Source: Gammaproteobacteria bacterium | GTDB lineage: Bacteria > Pseudomonadota > Gammaproteobacteria > Steroidobacterales > Foliamicaceae | NCBI GenBank assembly: GCA_028821145.1 | Contig: JAPPHC010000024.1 | Location: 1 to 52,940, forward strand | Reading direction: 5' to 3' | Length of the DNA: 52,940 nucleotides | In this document: positions 9,059 to 17,753 of the stretch, in pieces | Layout: every line of letters begins with the position of its first letter | Numbering within the stretch: the first letter of the stretch is position 1 | Made by a program: the position numbers and the translations under genes | Notes under the pieces: model-generated | The model's database searches: none | What the model saw: only the letters and a program-made list of their open reading frames with translations | Told to the model about the DNA's origin: nothing

Positions 9059-9748
9059 ATGGCCACCATGATCGATCTCGAAGGCGAGCTCCGCGAAGGC
9101 AGCGGCAAGCGTTCCGCGCGCCGCGCCCGCCGCGAAGGAAAAGCGCCGGCGGTGCTGTACGGCGCCGGGCGCCCCGCGCGCATGCTGTCGTTCCCGTCGG
9201 AGATCCTGAACCGGCGGCTCGAGGACCCCACTTTCCGCTCGCGGGTGCTGAACATCCGCGTGGGCGACAAGTCGCAGCCGGCCATCGTCAAGGACGTGCA
9301 GCGCCATCCGTCGCGCAACGCGGTGCTGCACATCGACCTGCAGCGGATCCGCGACGAGGAGACCATCCGCATGGCCGTGCCCATCAGCCTGCTCAACGTC
9401 GAGGCGTCGCCGGGCGTAAAGATGGGCGGCAGCGTTTCGCACCTGCTGAACGAGCTGCACATCATCTGCCTGCCGAAGGACCTGCCGGAGCAGATCGAAG
9501 TGGACCTGGGCGAGGTGGAGCTGGACGAAATGCTGCACCTGTCCGACCTCGACATTCCGGAAGGCGTGGCGGTGAACGAGCGCGTTCACGGCGACACCGA
9601 CCACCCGGTGGTTTCCATCGCCCTGCGCCGCGTCGCCGAGGTGGACGAACCGGACGAAGACGAAGAGCTGCTCGACGAAGAGGCCGAGGCCGCCGAAGCC
9701 GAGGGCGAAGAGGCGCCGGCCGAAGAGGACTCCTCTGGAGAGGGCTGA
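9059..9748 (+). CDS. rplY: 50S ribosomal protein L25 / general stress protein Ctc
   Basis: 229 residues: an N-terminal L25 barrel (IDLEGELREGSGKRSARRAR..., ending near FPSEILNRRL) followed by the TL5/CTC C-terminal domain (about 95-190) and a strongly acidic tail. It binds 5S rRNA in the large subunit. Two ATGs (9059, 9068) are possible starts. The order rplY-pth-ychF is a classic bacterial arrangement. A TACAAT hexamer sits at 9044-9049 but lacks a good -35. The 3' end overlaps pth if pth starts at the CTG at 9735. Confidence 0.93.
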   Translation: MATMIDLEGELREGSGKRSARRARREGKAPAVLYGAGRPARMLSFPSEILNRRLEDPTFRSRVLNIRVGDKSQPAIVKDVQRHPSRNAVLHIDLQRIRDEETIRMAVPISLLNVEASPGVKMGGSVSHLLNELHIICLPKDLPEQIEVDLGEVELDEMLHLSDLDIPEGVAVNERVHGDTDHPVVSIALRRVAEVDEPDEDEELLDEEAEAAEAEGEEAPAEEDSSGEG

Positions 9749-10370
9749 AGCCCCGCCCGAACTGGTCTTCGGCCTGGGCAATCCGGGCCCCGATCACGCT
9801 CACGACCGGCACAACGCCGGCTTCCGTTTCATCGACCTGCTGGCAGCGCGCCACAAGGCGCCGGCTTTCTCCGGCGACAAGCGCGCGCAGGCCGCCGCCG
9901 CCCGCATCGACATCGAAGGCGCGCGCGTGATGCTGATCAAGCCGCTGGCCTGGATGAACTCGAGCGGCCAGGTCGTGCGCGGCGTCCTCGACTACTTCAA
10001 GCTGGCGCCGTCCGCCGCCCTCATCGTTCACGACGACCTCGACCTGCCGCCCGGCACGGCTCGGCTCAAGTCCGGCGGCGGCCACGGCGGCCACAACGGC
10101 CTGCGCGACGTGATCCGCCACTGCGGCCCCGACTTCCAGCGCCTGCGCCTGGGAGTAGGGCACCCCGGCGACAAGGACCGCGTTACTCCTTATGTACTGT
10201 CGAAACCCACGGCCGCCGAGAGCAAAGCAATCGAAGAAGCCATGCAGGACGCCCTCGAAGCCTTCGACACCCTGTATATAAAAGGAATGCAGGCCGCGAT
10301 GACCCAACTCCACACGGGAAAGGAAGCCGAGGACGCCCCCGGGAGGGAGGACGTCTCGTCCTCCCCGTGA
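9735..10370 (+). CDS. pth: Peptidyl-tRNA hydrolase, probably with a non-AUG start
   Basis: The protein is clear: FGLGNPGPDHAHDRHNAGFR (substrate Asn and the catalytic His in DRHNAGF), WMNSSG, HDDLDLPPG and GGHGGHNGLRD. It releases tRNA from stalled peptidyl-tRNA. The conserved N-terminus begins at about 9762, but between 9660 and 9927 I find no in-frame ATG, GTG or TTG. CTG at 9735 (AGAGGA just upstream) gives 211 residues; CTG at 9762 is an alternative. The in-frame GTG/ATG pair at 9927/9930 would remove the first quarter, including the active-site His, and is unlikely. The C-terminal tail (APGREDVSSSP) is encoded by a hairpin repeat. The stop overlaps the ychF GTG. Confidence 0.85.
   Translation: MERAEAPPELVFGLGNPGPDHAHDRHNAGFRFIDLLAARHKAPAFSGDKRAQAAAARIDIEGARVMLIKPLAWMNSSGQVVRGVLDYFKLAPSAALIVHDDLDLPPGTARLKSGGGHGGHNGLRDVIRHCGPDFQRLRLGVGHPGDKDRVTPYVLSKPTAAESKAIEEAMQDALEAFDTLYIKGMQAAMTQLHTGKEAEDAPGREDVSSSP
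10341..10366 (+). repeat. Hairpin repeat, subtype 1, inside the 3' end of pth
   Basis: GGGAGGAC - GTCTC - GTCCTCCC stem-loop preceded by GGGA. It supplies the last codons of pth and ends just before the ychF start codon, so its folding could affect translation of the downstream gene. Confidence 0.75.
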
Positions 10371-11398
10371 AAGCCGCGATCATCGGACTGCCCAACGTCG
10401 GCAAGTCCACGCTCTTCAACGCCCTGGCCGCCGCCGAAGTCCCCACCGAGAACCGGCCCTTCTGCACGATCGATCCGAACGTCGCGCGGGTGCCCATCCC
10501 CGATCCGCGGCTGGACGCCGTGGCCGAGGCATCCGGCATGCAGCAAAAGGTCCATGCCACGCTCGAACTCGTTGACGTGGCCGGCCTGGTGAAGGGCGCG
10601 TCGCGCGGCGAAGGGCTGGGCAACCGCTTTCTCGCCCAGGTGCGCGAGGCCGACGCCGCAGTGCACGCGCTGCGCTGCTTCGAATCCGGGGCCGTCACGC
10701 ACGTGTCGGGCGCCGTCGATCCGGTCGATGACGCCGATACCGTGAACACAGAACTGGCGCTCGCGGACCTCGCAACCATAGAGCGCGCCCTAGATTCCGC
10801 CCGCCGCCGCGCCAAGTCCGGCCACCCCGACCTGAAAAAGCGCGTCGAAGAACTCGAGGCCCTCCACGAACACCTGGCTGAGGGAACCTGGGAGGGAGGA
10901 CGTCCCGTCCTCCCACTCCTCACCGCGATGCCCACGCTCTACGCCCTCAACGTCGCCGAAGAACACCTCGCAACGGGCGGTCCCGCCGATCTCGCGGAAA
11001 AATATGCCGCACGACACGGCAAACCCGCCGTCCGCGTCACCGCGCAGCTCGAATCCGAGCTCGCCGCGATGCCGCAGGAAGAGCAGCAGGACCTGCGCCA
11101 GGGACTCGGCCTCCCGCACGAAACCCTGCAGCGCTTCATGCAGGCGCTGCGCACCCTTCTGGACCTCAACACTTTCTTCACCGCGGGCCCGTCCGAGGCA
11201 CGCGCCTGGCTGGTCCCGAACGGCGCCACCGCCCACTACGCCGCGGGCCGCGTACACACCGATTTTCAGCAGCGTTTCGTGCGCGCCGAAGTCACCCCCT
11301 GGCGCGAATTCACCCGCAGCCCGCAGCCGCAACCCGACCTGAAGGGCCGCGACTACGAGGTGAGGGACGGCGACGTGCTGCGATTCCGGGCAGGCTGA
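10367..11398 (+). CDS. ychF: Redox-regulated ATPase YchF (Obg-type P-loop protein)
   Basis: 343 residues; E. coli YchF has 363. The P-loop GLPNVGKST is at about 6-14 and the switch DVAGLVKGAS at about 67-76. The C-terminal TGS-type domain contains LNTFFTAGPSEARAW and AAGRVHTDFQQRFVRAE, both diagnostic. YchF is an ATPase linked to ribosome and stress physiology. The GTG start overlaps the pth stop (GTGA). An internal hairpin repeat codes for residues GTWEGGRPVLPL in the coiled-coil region between the helical arm and the nucleotide-binding core. The repeat is tolerated in frame, replacing the family's usual linker. Confidence 0.92.
   Translation: MKAAIIGLPNVGKSTLFNALAAAEVPTENRPFCTIDPNVARVPIPDPRLDAVAEASGMQQKVHATLELVDVAGLVKGASRGEGLGNRFLAQVREADAAVHALRCFESGAVTHVSGAVDPVDDADTVNTELALADLATIERALDSARRRAKSGHPDLKKRVEELEALHEHLAEGTWEGGRPVLPLLTAMPTLYALNVAEEHLATGGPADLAEKYAARHGKPAVRVTAQLESELAAMPQEEQQDLRQGLGLPHETLQRFMQALRTLLDLNTFFTAGPSEARAWLVPNGATAHYAAGRVHTDFQQRFVRAEVTPWREFTRSPQPQPDLKGRDYEVRDGDVLRFRAG
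10887..10914 (+). repeat. Hairpin repeat, subtype 1, inside ychF
   Basis: CCTGGGAGGGAGGACGTCCC followed by GTCCTCCC. The stem GGGAGGAC/GTCCTCCC with loop GTCCC is perfect. It is read in frame as part of the YchF coiled-coil linker. Confidence 0.85.
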
Positions 11399-11758
11399 AA
11401 CTTTTGAAAAAATGAATGACTTGCGCGCGTTCTTTCGTGTAGAATCGTGCCAACGAGACCAAATGATCCTGGATTTCCTTATGGGATTCCGGCGATCGGG
11501 GGGGAAGATGCAACACTCACTAGGCCACGGCCGGTTAGTCGGGTGAAGCGGCAAACCGGTGTGATCGATTTGGGGGCCCCGTTCCGGGGAAGTGTGGATT
11601 CACTCATAGATTCGCCTATACATCGGAAAGGGGTCTGCCCTATAATTCGCCCGATGGCTTGCTTGACAGGTCACGGAGTTATACTATTGCGTCATTCCGC
11701 CCGGGAGGGCTCGACCACATTTCAACCAATTGAACTTGCTCGGTAAGGAGGCAGGCTC
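11399..11758 (+). promoter_or_regulatory. 360-nt leader of giant surface protein A with candidate promoters
   Basis: No convincing gene lies here. The best promoter-like site is ATGACT (11416-11421), an 18-bp spacer and TAGAAT (11440-11445). A TATAAT at 11641-11646 lacks a good -35, and a perfect TTGACA at 11663-11668 lacks a well-spaced -10. The stretch ends in a strong ribosome binding site, AAGGAGG, 7 nt before the ATG at 11759. The length and lower GC of this leader suggest regulated expression of protein A. Confidence 0.4.
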
Positions 11759-14700
11759 ATGTCTAAGTCAGGAACCGTAATTCAACTCTTGCAGGATCGC
11801 CTTGAAGGGGCGATACGCCGGCGTCGGGAAAACCCATCGCGTGCGGATATTCTTATCCTGCCCGCGCTGGCGCTCGCGCTGGACGCCTGCGGAGGCGGCG
11901 GGTCGCAAAGGCCGACTCCTCCTCCTCCACCACCGCCCCCGCCGCCGCCTCCTCCTCCGCCGCCTCCTCCGGCTGCGACGATCATGGTGGACGCCGAGGG
12001 TTCGGTGGACGAGAACGACGACGGCGCCACGATTGCCGCGGTAACGACCGAGAACTCCACCGAAGTTACGGTCGATGACGACCGCTTCGAGGTCGCAGAC
12101 GGCAACCTCAAATTGAAGGACGGCACCAGCCTCGACTTCGAGGCCGACACCTCACCGATCGAGGTCACCCTTACGGCCGTTTCCGAAGGCGACGACGCCA
12201 CCGCGACAGTGAGCGTGTCCATTAACGACGTTAATGAAGCTCCTTCCATAGACGTGCGCGACGGCGAAGAGGTTCCCGGACACGCCGGCGTGATCTCGAA
12301 TCTGACCATCGACGAGAACGTCATGCGGGCCGACGCACCGCCTCTGGCCCTGATCGAGGTGATGGATCCGGACGCCGCCGATGCGGACATGCTCACCGGC
12401 GATGCTGGCGTGGCAGCCACTTCGGTGAGCGACGATCGCTTTGCGGTGATCCTCGATCCCGAGAACGGCCTGTGGCTGCATCTGGCCGAAGGCGCCAGCC
12501 TCGACCATGAGGCCGAGAGCGAAATCACAGTGACTGTTACCTATACGGACAGCGCCGGCAACACCGCCAGCCAGGACGTCACCGTGATGGTCGCGGACGT
12601 GAACGAATCCCCGGTCGCGGTCGGCATGGTGGACACCGTCACGACGGAGTCCGGAAAGGCCATTGATGTCGAGCTTGACCTGGCCGCCCTGTTCAACGAC
12701 CCGGACGCCGGCGATGCGGACCTACGGTACGAACTGAGCGGCAACCCTTCGTGGCTTTCATTGACGACTGACGGCCGTCTGCGCGGCGAGCCTCCCATCA
12801 CGGGTGCTGAGAGCGCCGCGGCGCACATGGTCACTATCACCGCTACCGATAGCGGCGGAGAAGCGGGGAGTGTCAGCTTCTACGTGATCGTGGACGACGG
12901 CAACGACGAAGTCACCGGCATCAATCTGCTCGACGATAACGGGAACTCCATCGTCGAAGTTGAGGTGGATGAGAGCGACGCCTCCGGCAAGGTGTTTGGC
13001 GAGATTACGGTAGACGACATCGACCATCCCATGCATCCCAACGGCATGCACCAGGTGACCGTAAGCGACCGCCGTTTCGAGATCAGGGAGGTTGACGGCA
13101 AGATGTGGCTGGCGCTGAAGCAGGGCATGTCGCTGGATTACGAAGACGACAACGGCGCCGTGACGGTTCGGGTGACGGCCGTGGACATGAACGGCGAGTT
13201 GAATGACCCGCGCACGGCCGAGAGGACAGGGGAGAAATACAAGGGAACGTCCGAGACCGTTTCATTCACGGTGGTTATCACCGACGAGAACGACGCGCCC
13301 CAGGCCCAGACCATTGGCAACTGGTGGGTCACGGTCGATGACGATCTTGAGGCCAATCAGGTGAGCCAAGGCTCCTGGCTGAAGTTTCAGCTGGAAACCG
13401 AGGACGACGGCGACACGTTTCCCGCCTTCAGGGACCCCGATGGCGATACGCTGACCTATTCCATATCGGGCCCGTCGTGGCTTGAGATTGACGAGGACGA
13501 CGGCACGATCACCAACGCCGATGACGCGGTCCCTCAGCGTGGCGTCTATCGCGTGACCGTGACGGCTACCGACCCCGACGGCGCGTCGGGGTCGGTCACC
13601 TTCAACCTGAACGTGGCCTTGTCCGGCCCGGGCGGTAATTACACCGACGACAACGAGGAGCCCTCCATCAGGGTGACCTCGGAGCCGGGCTACCGGGAGG
13701 GTTCGAACGAGGTGCGGGTGGCCACGTTCACGGTCACCGACCGCGACCAGGACATTCCGGATCATCAGTTCGCCATCTCGAAGGTGGAAATCATCAGCGT
13801 GGTGAACGGCGCGGATGCCGATGGCGCCACTGACGACCGCGATGCGACGTTACGCGACCACGACAGCGACCCTGCGACCCCAGATCGGCTTTGGGTTTCG
13901 GACGCCGCAGACACCGCTCTTGATGGTGCAACAGGCACTCGCGATTCCGCATACGAAGGCTACGCGGGGGCGTTCCGGCTGTCCGACCCGATCAAGAGCG
14001 GCAATACGTGGACCTACCACATCTACGCCCGCGACACGGATAGTCATCCGTTCGTCAGCACGCTTACGCAACTCAACCATGAGGTACTGGACGAGATCGA
14101 GATCACGGTCCGGGTCACCGACGGCGTTGGAGCGACGGATGAAGAGACGATCGATATCGATATCGATGACGTGAACGAAGTGCCGAGCGCTCTAAGATCC
14201 AGTGCAACCAGCACTGCCAGCACTGCTATCAACCTTACTCCTACGACTCTGGGCGTAAACCAGACGGAAGAAAGCAAGGTCGTGCTGTACATCAAGCTGT
14301 TCGACGTGTGGTCCGACGACCGGGACGATGACGACGATCTGAGCTATGGCGCATCCACCTCCGGGTCCTGGATAAAGGTCAGGCACATAGGCGAATGGGG
14401 GGACATCAAGGACGGTCCGGACGGCGATGCGAACACTGCCGACGACCTGGCTTGGAATCCCACCGATACCGCCGCCACCGATGATGCCGCCGGTATCGAC
14501 AACCGTCTTATCGGCACAGCCGGCGATCCGGCCGACGGCGACGTGGTGGCCATCGTGGAGATCGACCGCACCACGCGGGATAGCCAGGGCGACCGTGGCA
14601 GCCTCACGCTCACCGCGCGCGATGATGACAGCGGCAATGGCAGCCGGACGTATAACATCAATCCGGCGGACCAGAATGTAGTGATCGGTGACGGCGCTGT

Positions 14701-17089
14701 GCGGCTTTCTGGCAGCCCCAGGGAGGACGGCACCTTAACGGCCAGCTTCAATGACAACCGGGATCCCGATCTGGGTGGCAGCGCTTCTCCGGCGCTGGTG
14801 CTGTACAGCTGGTACAGGGTGACGGGCGACAATGGCACGCCCGATGACCCGGACGACGATCCTGAAACCCTGATCGCGGTCACCACGGGCAATCAATACA
14901 AGCCTACGCAAACCGATGTGGGCAATAAGATCAAGGTAAGCGTGTCGTACTACGAAGTCTTCGGTGGCCGCATCACCGGCGACGATGGTGGCCAGTACGT
15001 CGCTACAGGCGGGCTCACCGGAATTGATACCGGCGGACTGGAAACTGCTGGACTGGGCGCGACGTCGGGAGGTTCGGCCAGGACTTCGCGGGACGTGTCC
15101 AACACGCCCGACGACGGCCGAGCGGCATTCACCATCACGGCCGATACGGATACATTGCGCGCCGAAGTCTATATTAGGGACGGCGACTATCCGACCGCCG
15201 GTAACCGGCTCGACACCAAGGGCGACGACAGCCTCATAACGAAGTGGCAGTGGCAGGTGTCCGACAACGGGCGCGGCGGCTGGGAAGACGTCGAGGAGGC
15301 CGACACGGACGCGAGCACGCCCGATGTCAACGAGGCGCTCCAGGACAACATCCTCACGCTGCCCAACGGCGACGGCAAGTATTACCGCGTGGTTGTAAGC
15401 TACCTTGAGACCCAGGGCGACACCTCCGCGAATGCGCCGATGGAGGAGATCGCCAGCCAGGCCATCCGCATCGGGAACGTGGACAACAACGCCCTTCCGG
15501 TCAGCGGCGCCGTGCCCACGATCAGCGGAAGCGCCAATCCGGGCGGCACGCTGATCGTCAACGGCTCCGGCATCTCGTCGGTGCAATGGCAGAAGAGGGA
15601 GTTCAACGATACTACCGACACCGAAAGTTACTGGGCGGACATCCCCGGCGCCACCGGCACCAGCCTCAGCCTAACCTCGGCGCACGCGGGCGATGTGCTT
15701 CGGGCGGTGGTCACCTACTCGAGCAGCACGGGCGCCACGCTGGTGGTGCTGGCCGACGGGGATACCGTCACCGCTGATGTTCAGCCGGAAGTGACGGTGG
15801 GGGGAACGGTTGCGACCGTTCGTCCGGTTGCGGTGAAAACCGAGGATGATCCTTACTGGATCGAAACCAGCGTGTCCGGGACGGGGCACGCCCGCTGGGC
15901 GCATATCAATACTGCCGATACCGCCGGGCAAACCGTTTCGCTCATGCACACGGTTCCGCTGGCCAGCCTCTTCCAGGACACGGACACGCCATCCTTTCTG
16001 CTGAGATTCACCGCTGCGGGTGACACCACTACGGGCTTGGACGCGGACGAAGTGGCCGGTAGCACCGGAACTTACGAGTTCGCGAACGACCATAACCTAC
16101 TGGTGCTTGAGCTCGGGAACGGAAAGCTGACCTACGTGAGCGACAAGCTGCGGGGCCACGACGGCACAGGCGGGGACGCCGGTGACGGCCTGGGCAACTG
16201 GCTGACGCTGGACATCACGGCTAACGATCAATTCGGCGCGTCGACCGGCGCCAGTCAAGGCACCGGCGAAGTGCGCGTCCGGATCAACGTGGCGCCAACG
16301 GACATTGACATCGAGCATCCAGATGCGACTGGCAATGATGCCAGTGTCGACGGACGTCTTGTCGTTGCCCGTGGTACTACGGATACCGACGGCACAGTCA
16401 CGGTTGTCAGTACGGACGCCGCCGCGATCGACAGAGTCCACCTGAACGAAAACGTCAGAGCGACGGGCCAGGAGGTTCTGGCTGTTCTCGACGTTCAGGA
16501 CGAGAACCACGCCAGGCACTCGTTCGGCACGCACGAGATTACCGTCAGCGACGACCGCTTCGAGATTACGAACACCGGCGACAGCGTCATCCGTGACGGC
16601 GACGGCGACGGCAGCACCTGGCAATTGCGGCTGAAGCCCGGCGCCTCGTTCGACTTCGAAGCTGACGACCAGGACGGCGATCGGTTCAACGGCATAACGG
16701 AGTTCAAGATCACGCTCATGGCCACCGACGGCGGCGGACTGAGCACGCCCGAGCCGCATCCCGAGTCCTTTCAGTACATCTATCTGGCAACCTGGCTGTA
16801 TCAGCCGATCACGCTGACCGTCCGTATCATCAACGACCCGGACGACGACGCGAGCCGTCCCTTGCCCAGCAACGTGCCCGGCCTGAAGGACGACGAGACC
16901 ACGGATCCGGACGACGAAAGGGAAGACGATACTACGGACGGCGATGTTGACGGCGGTCGCCAGCCTCCGCCTCCGGGAATGTCGCTCGGCATTATCGAGG
17001 ACTTTGTCGACAACATGATGGACTACGGCGATCAAGACCTGCTCGAAGATTTTCTCCTCACAATCGACGACGGGCTTGATATCGTTTAA
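11759..17089 (+). CDS. Giant cadherin-like repeat surface protein A
   Basis: 1776 residues, very acidic. The N-terminus has a basic stretch (RRRR at 20-23), a hydrophobic run (ILILPALALALDAC, 31-44; a weak lipobox) and Gly-Gly-Gly-Gly, then 18 prolines (54-71). Cadherin-like segments follow, each ending in the calcium-site signature: DVNEAP 157, DVNESP 280, DENDAP 509, DVNEVP about 802. The C-terminus carries a low-complexity Asp/Pro stretch, then a conserved block ending LEDFLLTIDDGLDIV. An acidic residue plus hydrophobics at the very end resembles signals used by PrtD-type type I exporters, one of which is encoded 11 kb downstream. Likely a calcium-stiffened adhesin. It is homologous over its whole length to protein B in opposite orientation. 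Function is inferred from domains only. Confidence 0.75.
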   Translation: MSKSGTVIQLLQDRLEGAIRRRRENPSRADILILPALALALDACGGGGSQRPTPPPPPPPPPPPPPPPPPPAATIMVDAEGSVDENDDGATIAAVTTENSTEVTVDDDRFEVADGNLKLKDGTSLDFEADTSPIEVTLTAVSEGDDATATVSVSINDVNEAPSIDVRDGEEVPGHAGVISNLTIDENVMRADAPPLALIEVMDPDAADADMLTGDAGVAATSVSDDRFAVILDPENGLWLHLAEGASLDHEAESEITVTVTYTDSAGNTASQDVTVMVADVNESPVAVGMVDTVTTESGKAIDVELDLAALFNDPDAGDADLRYELSGNPSWLSLTTDGRLRGEPPITGAESAAAHMVTITATDSGGEAGSVSFYVIVDDGNDEVTGINLLDDNGNSIVEVEVDESDASGKVFGEITVDDIDHPMHPNGMHQVTVSDRRFEIREVDGKMWLALKQGMSLDYEDDNGAVTVRVTAVDMNGELNDPRTAERTGEKYKGTSETVSFTVVITDENDAPQAQTIGNWWVTVDDDLEANQVSQGSWLKFQLETEDDGDTFPAFRDPDGDTLTYSISGPSWLEIDEDDGTITNADDAVPQRGVYRVTVTATDPDGASGSVTFNLNVALSGPGGNYTDDNEEPSIRVTSEPGYREGSNEVRVATFTVTDRDQDIPDHQFAISKVEIISVVNGADADGATDDRDATLRDHDSDPATPDRLWVSDAADTALDGATGTRDSAYEGYAGAFRLSDPIKSGNTWTYHIYARDTDSHPFVSTLTQLNHEVLDEIEITVRVTDGVGATDEETIDIDIDDVNEVPSALRSSATSTASTAINLTPTTLGVNQTEESKVVLYIKLFDVWSDDRDDDDDLSYGASTSGSWIKVRHIGEWGDIKDGPDGDANTADDLAWNPTDTAATDDAAGIDNRLIGTAGDPADGDVVAIVEIDRTTRDSQGDRGSLTLTARDDDSGNGSRTYNINPADQNVVIGDGAVRLSGSPREDGTLTASFNDNRDPDLGGSASPALVLYSWYRVTGDNGTPDDPDDDPETLIAVTTGNQYKPTQTDVGNKIKVSVSYYEVFGGRITGDDGGQYVATGGLTGIDTGGLETAGLGATSGGSARTSRDVSNTPDDGRAAFTITADTDTLRAEVYIRDGDYPTAGNRLDTKGDDSLITKWQWQVSDNGRGGWEDVEEADTDASTPDVNEALQDNILTLPNGDGKYYRVVVSYLETQGDTSANAPMEEIASQAIRIGNVDNNALPVSGAVPTISGSANPGGTLIVNGSGISSVQWQKREFNDTTDTESYWADIPGATGTSLSLTSAHAGDVLRAVVTYSSSTGATLVVLADGDTVTADVQPEVTVGGTVATVRPVAVKTEDDPYWIETSVSGTGHARWAHINTADTAGQTVSLMHTVPLASLFQDTDTPSFLLRFTAAGDTTTGLDADEVAGSTGTYEFANDHNLLVLELGNGKLTYVSDKLRGHDGTGGDAGDGLGNWLTLDITANDQFGASTGASQGTGEVRVRINVAPTDIDIEHPDATGNDASVDGRLVVARGTTDTDGTVTVVSTDAAAIDRVHLNENVRATGQEVLAVLDVQDENHARHSFGTHEITVSDDRFEITNTGDSVIRDGDGDGSTWQLRLKPGASFDFEADDQDGDRFNGITEFKITLMATDGGGLSTPEPHPESFQYIYLATWLYQPITLTVRIINDPDDDASRPLPSNVPGLKDDETTDPDDEREDDTTDGDVDGGRQPPPPGMSLGIIEDFVDNMMDYGDQDLLEDFLLTIDDGLDIV

Positions 17090-17146
17090 TCCACCCCCGC
17101 AACTTTACGTTGCAGCGAGGCGGGCCAAAAGCCCGCCTCGTTTTTT
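17027..17146 (+). repeat. Left arm of the 120-bp inverted repeat (3' end of A plus terminator)
   Basis: The first 57 bp (17027-17083) match the reverse complement of 17697-17753 exactly. The rest, including stop codon, a GCAAC/GTTGC mini-hairpin and the terminator stem, differs at only a few positions, mostly in loops. Confidence 0.9.
17116..17146 (+). terminator. Intrinsic terminator of gene A
   Basis: CGAGGCGGGC (17116-17125), loop CAAAA, GCCCGCCTCG (17131-17140), then six T. A perfect 10-bp stem, 27 nt after the stop codon of A. Confidence 0.92.
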
Positions 17147-17171
17147 GTACGCCCCTCGCCAACTTATTTCG

Positions 17172-17201
17172 TTGACTCCGCAGGCGCGCGTGCGCTATAA
17201 C
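17172..17201 (+). promoter_or_regulatory. Promoter of the first DUF1640 gene
   Basis: TTGACT (17172-17177), an 18-bp spacer and TATAAC (17196-17201). The same layout (TTGACA, 18 bp, TATAAA) precedes the paralogue at 27315. Confidence 0.7.
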
Positions 17202-17259
17202 CACGATCGGAAGGAACGGCCCGCCTTGCCGCTCCAGGGAATTCGTAAGGAGTACGAAA

Positions 17260-17592
17260 ATGGCGCAATTGTTATTCGATGCAGTCTCGGCGACCCGGCG
17301 CCTGAAGGACGCAGGGTTCGCTGCTAAGCAGGCGGAGGCGGTAGTGCAGAACGTGACCCAGGCAAACAGTCTGACTCTGCAGATGGTTCAGAACCTGGCC
17401 GACCTCAAGGCCCACGTGACCGAAAACATGGTCACAAGAGCCTACCTTGCCGAAACGCTAAGTCAGTACGACCTCAAGAACATGGTCACCAAAGCGGATT
17501 TTGAAAAGGAATTCGCGCGGCTATACCGCAATCTTTTGTTCGGTACTCTGGGCTGTGTGACCCTGATCATCGCCGCCATAAGATCTCTCTGA
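17260..17592 (+). CDS. Small DUF1640 / CCDC90-like coiled-coil membrane protein
   Basis: 110 residues. The N-terminus LLFDAVSATRRLKDAGFAAKQAEAVV is the DUF1640 signature (Phe-Asp, helix, Gly-Phe, Gln-Ala-Glu-Ala). A coiled coil follows (about 35-90), with LKAHVTENMVT and LKNMVTKADFEKEF as degenerate repeats. A single C-terminal membrane helix (LLFGTLGCVTLIIAAI) ends the protein. Bacterial members have no established role; mitochondrial relatives (MCUR1/CCDC90) scaffold membrane complexes. TAAGGAG lies 7 nt before the ATG. The gene sits between the convergent giant genes A and B, inside their inverted repeat, with its own promoter. A paralogue stands upstream of the type I secretion operon. 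Confidence 0.8.
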   Translation: MAQLLFDAVSATRRLKDAGFAAKQAEAVVQNVTQANSLTLQMVQNLADLKAHVTENMVTRAYLAETLSQYDLKNMVTKADFEKEFARLYRNLLFGTLGCVTLIIAAIRSL

Positions 17593-17631
17593 ACTACAGC
17601 GTGCTCGCCCGTCTCGACGCTATCCTGGCGT

Positions 17632-17664
17632 AAAAAAAACGAGGCGGGCATGAAGCCCGCCTCG
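17632..17664 (-). terminator. Intrinsic terminator of gene B
   Basis: On the minus strand CGAGGCGGGC (17664-17655), loop TTCAT, GCCCGCCTCG (17649-17640), then eight T (17639-17632). The stem is identical to that of gene A; only the loop differs. On the plus strand it lacks a T-run for the DUF1640 gene but could still stall polymerase. Confidence 0.9.
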
Positions 17665-17753
17665 CTGCAACATAAAGTTGCGGGGGTGGATTACAGGATA
17701 TCAAGCCCGTCGTCGATTGTGAGGAGAAAATCTTCGAGCAGGTCTTGATCGCC
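17632..17753 (-). repeat. Right arm of the 120-bp inverted repeat (3' end of B plus terminator)
   Basis: Partner of 17027-17146. Exact identity covers 17697-17753. Together the arms flank 485 bp holding the DUF1640 gene, so recombination between them would flip that gene. Confidence 0.9.

Noticed and set aside
11663-11690. Promoter based on the perfect TTGACA
   Set aside because: No acceptable -10 at 16-18 bp; TATACT is only 11 bp away. Kept only as a note in the leader entry.
11447-11746. 99-codon frame in the leader of gene A
   Set aside because: No ribosome binding site, no recognisable features, and it covers the promoter-like elements.
14735-15586. Long minus-strand frames inside gene A and plus-strand frames inside gene B
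   Set aside because: They mirror the Asp/Val/Gly-rich repeats of the giant genes and show no start signals or domains.
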